DNA of 38,364 nucleotides from Bacillota bacterium (GTDB lineage Bacteria > Bacillota > Clostridia > Acetivibrionales > DSM-1351), in the NCBI GenBank assembly GCA_023415305.1, contig JAEZKZ010000120.1, positions 1 to 38,364 of the forward strand, given 5' to 3'. A program made the position numbers and the translations under genes. Under the pieces are notes generated by a model that was given only the letters and a program-made list of their open reading frames with translations, was not told the origin of the DNA and ran no database searches. This document shows positions 33,899-38,364 of the stretch, piece by piece; positions within the stretch are counted from its first letter, which is position 1, and each line of letters opens with the position of its first letter.

Positions 33899-36202
33899 AT
33901 GGGAAACGAGAATCAGGCAATTATTAACAGCATAATTAACGGCGATTGCAGAGATCCCCACGTATTTCTCGGCATGCACATTATAAACGGTAAGAGGCAG
34001 AAAAAAGATGTCGCAGTGAGGGTCTACCATCCTGAGGCCAAGTGTATAGAACTTCTGGATGTGTCTGAAAACACCTTGTATCCCATCCCTCCCAAATATG
34101 AGAATGGAATTTATGAAGTAATTTTTCCTAATAGAAAAGATTTATTTGAATATAGACTTAGAATAACAAACAAGTCGGGAGATAGTTATTTAACCCACGA
34201 CCCTTACAGTTTCTGGCCTGTTATTTCCGAATACGATGTATACCTTTTCAACCAGGGAAATAGCCATAAAATATATGAAAAGCTGGGTGCTCATGTAATG
34301 ACCATTAACAATGTATCAGGCACTCTTTTTTCGGTGTGGGCTCCCTGTGCAAAAAGGGTGAGCACTATCGGAAGCTTCAACCAGTGGGATGGTCGCAGGC
34401 ACCAGATGCGCCAGTTGGGTGCCTCAGGAATTTGGGAACTTTTTATACCTCTGGTTTCAGGCGGCGACCTGTATAAATTTGAGATAAAAACACAGTCTGA
34501 TCAGGTCATAGCCAAGGCCGATCCCTATGCTTTTTTCGCTGAGAAGCGGCCAGCTAAAGCATCTGTTGTATACAATATTGAAAATTATGAGTGGCAGGAT
34601 TCGTCATGGCTTAAGCAGAGAGAGTCCTCAGATGTTTTTTCTATGCCGGTTTCCATCTATGAACTTCATCTTGGCACCTGGTCCACGCTGGCCGAACCTG
34701 ATGAAAATGACGATATATTTCTTAATTACAGAGTCATTGCCGACAGGCTTATCCCATATATAAAGTATATGGGATATACCCATGTGGAACTGCTCCCTGT
34801 CACCGAGCATCCCTTTGACGGTTCCTGGGGCTATCAGGTGACAGGCTACTACGCCGTGACCAGCCGTTACGGTACCCCCGAGGACTTTATGTACCTTGTG
34901 GATCAATGTCACCAAAATGGCATAGGTGTTATACTGGACTGGGTTCCTGCGCATTTTCCAAAGGATGCTCATGGTCTGGCTAAATTTGACGGTACAGCCT
35001 TATATGAGCATGAGGACCCTCTACAGGGTGAGCATCCCGAATGGGGAACACTGGTTTTCAATCATGGTAGAAATGAAGTCAAAAACTTTTTAGTATCAAA
35101 TGCAATCTTCTGGTTTGAGAAATACCATATTGACGGTTTAAGGGTTGATGCTGTCGCTTCCATGATATATCTGGACTACGCTAAAAAACCAGGACAATGG
35201 GTACCCAACAAATTCGGCGGCAATATGAATCTGGAAGCCGTTGAGTTTTTAAAACAGCTTAATACCACTGTTTTCAGCTACTTTAAAGGAATTATGATGA
35301 TAGCCGAAGAATCCTCTGCGTGGCCTATGATAACCAAACCCCCATATATGGGCGGATTGGGCTTTACCTTTAAGTGGAACATGGGCTGGATGAATGATTT
35401 CTTAAAATATGTGAGTATGGATCCCATATACAGAAAATATCACCATAATCTTATAACCTTCTCGCTTATGTACGCCTTCAGTGAAAATTACATGCTTGTT
35501 CTCTCCCATGATGAGGTTGTTCATGGCAAGTGCTCCATGCTTAACAAAATGCCGGGGGATTACTGGCAAAAGTTCGCAGGCTTGAGGGTTACATATGGTT
35601 ACACCTATGGACATCCAGGCAAGAAGCTGCTTTTCATGGGCAGTGAGTTTGGACAGTTTATAGAGTGGAACGATAAAAAGGGGCTTGACTGGCATCTATT
35701 GGATTATGATATGCATAAGAAAATGCAGACCTTTGTCAGTGACCTGAATAAACTGTATGCAAATGAAAAAGCTCTGTATCAAGTGGATTTCAGCTATGAA
35801 GGCTTCGAATGGATAGACTGTAATGACACCGACCACAGTGTTGTGTCGTTCATTCGAAAAGGCATTGACAGTAAAGACATACTTCTTTTTGTATGTAATT
35901 TTACTCCTGCCGCAAACGATAACTACTGTATCGGTGCTCCTTTTGATCTTGAATATGAGTTGGTGCTTAACAGCAACTATGAAAAGTACGGCGGCTATGA
36001 GCCTGATAAAGATAATGTAATTTTTTATGTTGAAAAAGAACCCCTTCACGGAAGACCCTGCAGGCTCAGGTTGAATATTCCGCCTCTAAGCGTGCAGGTA
36101 TTAAGGCCGTTATTTAAGGAAACTGAGCCTACTGTTATTAATGAAAACAAGGTTCTCAAAGGAAATGCATATCATGAAAACAGTAAGAAAAGCGAATCGT
36201 AA
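33899..36202 (+). CDS. glgB: 1,4-alpha-glucan branching enzyme
   Basis: A 767-residue GH13 enzyme that makes alpha-1,6 branches in glycogen. It has tandem N-terminal beta-sandwich domains (about 15-115 and 120-225, the second a CBM48 with GSFNQWDGRRHQM), the (beta/alpha)8 core and a C-terminal all-beta domain. Catalytic residues are D417 (GLRVDAVASM, nucleophile), E470 (AEESS, acid/base) and D538 (LSHDEVVHG). A polar tail of about 25 residues follows the last conserved strand. AGGTGG precedes the ATG. No other glycogen genes are in the window; it stands alone between two terminators. Confidence 0.96.
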   Translation: MGNENQAIINSIINGDCRDPHVFLGMHIINGKRQKKDVAVRVYHPEAKCIELLDVSENTLYPIPPKYENGIYEVIFPNRKDLFEYRLRITNKSGDSYLTHDPYSFWPVISEYDVYLFNQGNSHKIYEKLGAHVMTINNVSGTLFSVWAPCAKRVSTIGSFNQWDGRRHQMRQLGASGIWELFIPLVSGGDLYKFEIKTQSDQVIAKADPYAFFAEKRPAKASVVYNIENYEWQDSSWLKQRESSDVFSMPVSIYELHLGTWSTLAEPDENDDIFLNYRVIADRLIPYIKYMGYTHVELLPVTEHPFDGSWGYQVTGYYAVTSRYGTPEDFMYLVDQCHQNGIGVILDWVPAHFPKDAHGLAKFDGTALYEHEDPLQGEHPEWGTLVFNHGRNEVKNFLVSNAIFWFEKYHIDGLRVDAVASMIYLDYAKKPGQWVPNKFGGNMNLEAVEFLKQLNTTVFSYFKGIMMIAEESSAWPMITKPPYMGGLGFTFKWNMGWMNDFLKYVSMDPIYRKYHHNLITFSLMYAFSENYMLVLSHDEVVHGKCSMLNKMPGDYWQKFAGLRVTYGYTYGHPGKKLLFMGSEFGQFIEWNDKKGLDWHLLDYDMHKKMQTFVSDLNKLYANEKALYQVDFSYEGFEWIDCNDTDHSVVSFIRKGIDSKDILLFVCNFTPAANDNYCIGAPFDLEYELVLNSNYEKYGGYEPDKDNVIFYVEKEPLHGRPCRLRLNIPPLSVQVLRPLFKETEPTVINENKVLKGNAYHENSKKSES

Positions 36203-36206
36203 ATAG

Positions 36207-36247
36207 TTATTGAGGAAGGATGGTTAATCATACTCCTTCCTCAATAA
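36207..36247. terminator. Bidirectional terminator between glgB and cobQ, overlapping cobQ
   Basis: A 14-bp stem (36207-36220 with 36234-36247, core GAGGAAGGA/TCCTTCCTC) with a 13-base loop lies between convergent genes. One arm is inside the last six codons of cobQ, so those codons double as terminator sequence. T runs are weak on both sides. Confidence 0.75.
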
Positions 36248-37727
36248 TTTTGTATATGGCTTTCATATCAAGTGATTTTCTTAAAGCCTCTGCCAGAAGG
36301 TCATACTGTTTTTCCTTATAGTCTTTTAAATTAAAGGAATTAGCACTGGAATAGTTTAATCCTTTATCTTTCATCAAGGCATCAGCAATTTCAAAGAGCA
36401 CCTCTTCGCTGTCAAAGATACCGTGCACATGGCAACCGTAAATATTCCCCCTATTTAGTCCATCGGTTTTTTTAGCTCCTGAGTTTTCAGTCAGTACAGT
36501 AAACGGTTCTGCTTTTAAATCCGTCTGTCCCATATGTATCTCGTATCCTTCAAAGCTTTTACCCTTAAGACCTTTAAATATGCCTTCGACTTTATTAAAA
36601 GTACCTGTCACCCTTGTTCTTGTCTTTTCACGCTCAAAAACCGTAACACTGTCAAGTAATCCCATCCCTTTTACTTCTCCGCCATGCTCTACTCCATGTG
36701 GATCAGACAGCTTTTCAGAAAGCATTTGATAACCACCGCAAATTCCGAATACAGGCTTATTTCTTTTTGCGTACTGTAAAACTGCTGTTTCCAAGCCATT
36801 TCCCCTCATCCAAAGCAAGTCGCCAATAGTATTTTTAGTACCGGGAATTATCAGTAGGTCGGGATTGCCAAATTCAATCGGGCTTCGAATATATCTGACA
36901 CTTGCCCCACCTATGTGTTCAAGCGACGCAAAATCGGTAAAGTTAGAAATCCTTGGAAGCAGTATTACTGCAATATCTATTATTCCTTTCTCCCTGCTTC
37001 TAAAAAACCTCTCTGTTACGCCGTCTTCCTCATCTATATCTATCTCAAGGTAAGGAACAACACCGATAACAGGAACATGAGTCAGTTCCTCCAGCATACC
37101 AAGTCCAGGTTTCAAAGAGTTAAAATCGCCTCTGAACTTGTTTATTATCGTCCCCTTAATATATTTTCTCTCTGCCTCTTCGAGCAACATTATTGTACCG
37201 TATAAAGAGGCAAATACTCCCCCTCGGTCTATATCTCCCGCAATTAATACAGGAGCTTTAGCACGCTTCGCCATTCCCATATTAACAATATCATCTTTAT
37301 TCAGGTTTATCTCTGCAGGACTTCCTGCACCTTCGATTATAATAATATCTACTTCCCTTGAAAGGCTTTCGTACGCACTGGTTATGTGTGGAACCAAATT
37401 TGTCTTAAACTCTGAGTACTGTGAGGAAAGTACGTTCCCTATCGACTTTCCATTCAAGACAATCTGTGAAGTTCGCATATCTGTAAATTTGATAAGTACA
37501 GGATTCATTCTGACATCAGGAGAAATTTTAGCTGCCTCTGCCTGAACTGCCTGTGCTCTGCCTATTTCAAGACCCTCTTCAGTAATATACGAATTTAACG
37601 CAATATTCTGAGCTTTAAAGGGAGCTACCCTATAGCCGTCCTGCGCGATAATACGACAAAGACCTGCCGTCAGAAGACTCTTCCCTGCATTGGACATTGT
37701 CCCCTGTATCATAAGTGGTTTAGCCAA
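36228..37727 (-). CDS. cobQ: Cobyric acid synthase
   Basis: CobQ amidates four side chains of adenosylcobyrinic acid a,c-diamide, using glutamine and ATP, in B12 synthesis. The N-terminal P-loop-like domain begins PLMIQGTMSNAGKSLLTAGL, with EGAGSPAEINL and IAGDIDRGGVFASLYG. The class I amidotransferase domain has the nucleophile cysteine in FGICGGYQML and a histidine in GCHVHGIFDSEE. The frame is open to an ATG at 37745 that lacks a ribosome binding site. A TTG at 37727 follows GGGAG closely and gives the family-like start MAKPLMIQGTMSN (499 residues), so I prefer it. No other cob or cbi gene is adjacent. It may serve salvage or depend on distant genes. Confidence 0.94.
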   Translation of the reverse strand: MAKPLMIQGTMSNAGKSLLTAGLCRIIAQDGYRVAPFKAQNIALNSYITEEGLEIGRAQAVQAEAAKISPDVRMNPVLIKFTDMRTSQIVLNGKSIGNVLSSQYSEFKTNLVPHITSAYESLSREVDIIIIEGAGSPAEINLNKDDIVNMGMAKRAKAPVLIAGDIDRGGVFASLYGTIMLLEEAERKYIKGTIINKFRGDFNSLKPGLGMLEELTHVPVIGVVPYLEIDIDEEDGVTERFFRSREKGIIDIAVILLPRISNFTDFASLEHIGGASVRYIRSPIEFGNPDLLIIPGTKNTIGDLLWMRGNGLETAVLQYAKRNKPVFGICGGYQMLSEKLSDPHGVEHGGEVKGMGLLDSVTVFEREKTRTRVTGTFNKVEGIFKGLKGKSFEGYEIHMGQTDLKAEPFTVLTENSGAKKTDGLNRGNIYGCHVHGIFDSEEVLFEIADALMKDKGLNYSSANSFNLKDYKEKQYDLLAEALRKSLDMKAIYKIIEEGV

Positions 37728-37828
37728 ATTATCTCCCGCCTCCATTTCAGAAATTAGTATCTAATTCCTTACTTATTTCTTTTTTTCGAATCCACTGCAT
37801 TCATTACAGCTCGTTAACTTTTTTAAAT

Positions 37829-37861
37829 AAAAGGCTGTCCCCCGGTAAGTGACAGCCTTTT
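37829..37861 (-). terminator. Terminator of the chemotaxis receptor gene
   Basis: An 11-bp stem, AAAAGGCTGTC with GACAGCCTTTT (37829-37839/37851-37861), and a T-rich exit on the minus strand (TTTTATTTAAAAAAG). It lies 29 bases after the minus-strand stop at 37891. Confidence 0.85.
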
Positions 37862-37890
37862 AGAATACTTTAAAACCACATCTCAAATTA

Positions 37891-38364
37891 CTATTTACCC
37901 ACTTCTACCAATTCTTTTGACATGTTTTCAATGCTATCTACAGATGAGTCCAATTCCTCCATGGAGGCGACCAGCTCCTCACTTGCCATTGCTATCTGCT
38001 CAAGATCTCTAAGTGTACCGGTGCTGATTTCCTTAACCGATGCAACCATACTGACCACCTTGTGACTGCATACGGCTGTCTCTTTTGTATCCTCGCTTAC
38101 AACAGCAAGCTTCTCTCTCATTTCACTATTTGCATCGGCCACTTGGGTAAAGGAATTTCTAGCCTGTTCAATTATGTCCATTCCCCTGTCAACCATTTCA
38201 GAGCCGGTATCCATTGCTTTTACGGCACTTTCGGTGTCCTCCATTATTTCTCTAATAAGCGCCGCAATATCCTTTGCTGCTTTCTGGGAGCCTTCAGCAA
38301 GATTTCTTATTTCCTGAGCCACTACGGCAAAACCCTTCCCCTGTTCACCTGCTCTGGCTGATTC
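37891..38364 (-). CDS. Methyl-accepting chemotaxis protein, C-terminal part (cut by window edge)
   Basis: The last 157 residues of a chemoreceptor; the N-terminal sensor, membrane segments and HAMP lie beyond 38364. The frame is open to the window end and begins with the highly conserved hairpin tip ESARAGEQGKGFAVV followed by AQEIRNLAEGSQKAAKDIAALI. This tip contacts CheA and CheW. The helical return arm carries candidate methylation sites (EELVASMEELDSSVDSIE). The internal GTG at 38322 should not be taken as a start. Motility is in keeping with the flagellar-locus gene at the other end of the window. Confidence 0.93.
   Translation of the reverse strand, partial: ESARAGEQGKGFAVVAQEIRNLAEGSQKAAKDIAALIREIMEDTESAVKAMDTGSEMVDRGMDIIEQARNSFTQVADANSEMREKLAVVSEDTKETAVCSHKVVSMVASVKEISTGTLRDLEQIAMASEELVASMEELDSSVDSIENMSKELVEVGK

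Noticed and set aside
1..38364. tRNA genes, CRISPR arrays, insertion sequences, prophage or toxin-antitoxin modules
   Set aside because: No regular repeat-spacer array, transposase, integrase, phage structural gene, or tRNA T-loop with acceptor pairing was seen on either strand.

Overview
The window looks like chromosomal DNA of a low-GC Gram-positive anaerobe of the class Clostridia. The protein style (S-box-controlled metK, GdpP, YesM/YesN sugar signalling, xylFGH, a secreted discoidin-like/FN3 protein) suggests a plant-polysaccharide degrader of the Ruminiclostridium (Clostridium cellulolyticum/papyrosolvens) type. The genus is an inference; no rRNA or other decisive marker is present. I see no phage, insertion sequence, CRISPR array or tRNA gene.

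Layout. 1-3.8 kb (minus strand): yvyF-type flagellar-locus gene, comFC, recD2. 3.8-5.0 kb: AT-rich, gene-poor DNA with one small membrane protein that resembles the start of a family 2 glycosyltransferase. 5.0-6.4 kb (plus): secreted protein with a discoidin-like domain, two FN3 domains and an unnamed C-terminal module. 6.4-8.4 kb (minus): metK behind a complete SAM-I riboswitch with promoter and terminator, and a FlK-like thioesterase. 8.6-18.2 kb (minus): housekeeping genes; in transcription order pheA, MazG-like, gdpP, rplI, dnaB, tilS, hpt, ftsH. 18.35-19.0 kb (plus): DUF2461 protein. 19.2-20.5 kb (minus): rpsF-ssb-rpsR with a promoter and a probable S6:S18 autoregulatory leader.

20.6-22.1 kb (plus): a DUF2325 gene behind a 45-bp palindrome that contains a Fur-box-like core set between promoter elements, then about 400 bases of GC-richer DNA full of inverted repeats, then an HD-GYP gene. 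This non-coding block is the best candidate for something undescribed. 22.4-33.7 kb: a sugar sensing and uptake island: membrane-anchored sugar-binding protein, YesM/LytS-like sensor kinase, YesN/AraC response regulator, XylF-like lipoprotein; then a divergent deoC/rpiR-type pair; then xylF-xylG-xylH. The first three resemble the XylFII-LytS-YesN xylose sensor known in Clostridium beijerinckii and probably control uptake by xylFGH. 33.9-38.4 kb: glgB (plus), cobQ (minus), and the C-terminal end of a methyl-accepting chemotaxis protein cut by the window edge.

Several start codons were moved from the longest open frame to an internal codon with a good ribosome binding site; each entry says so.
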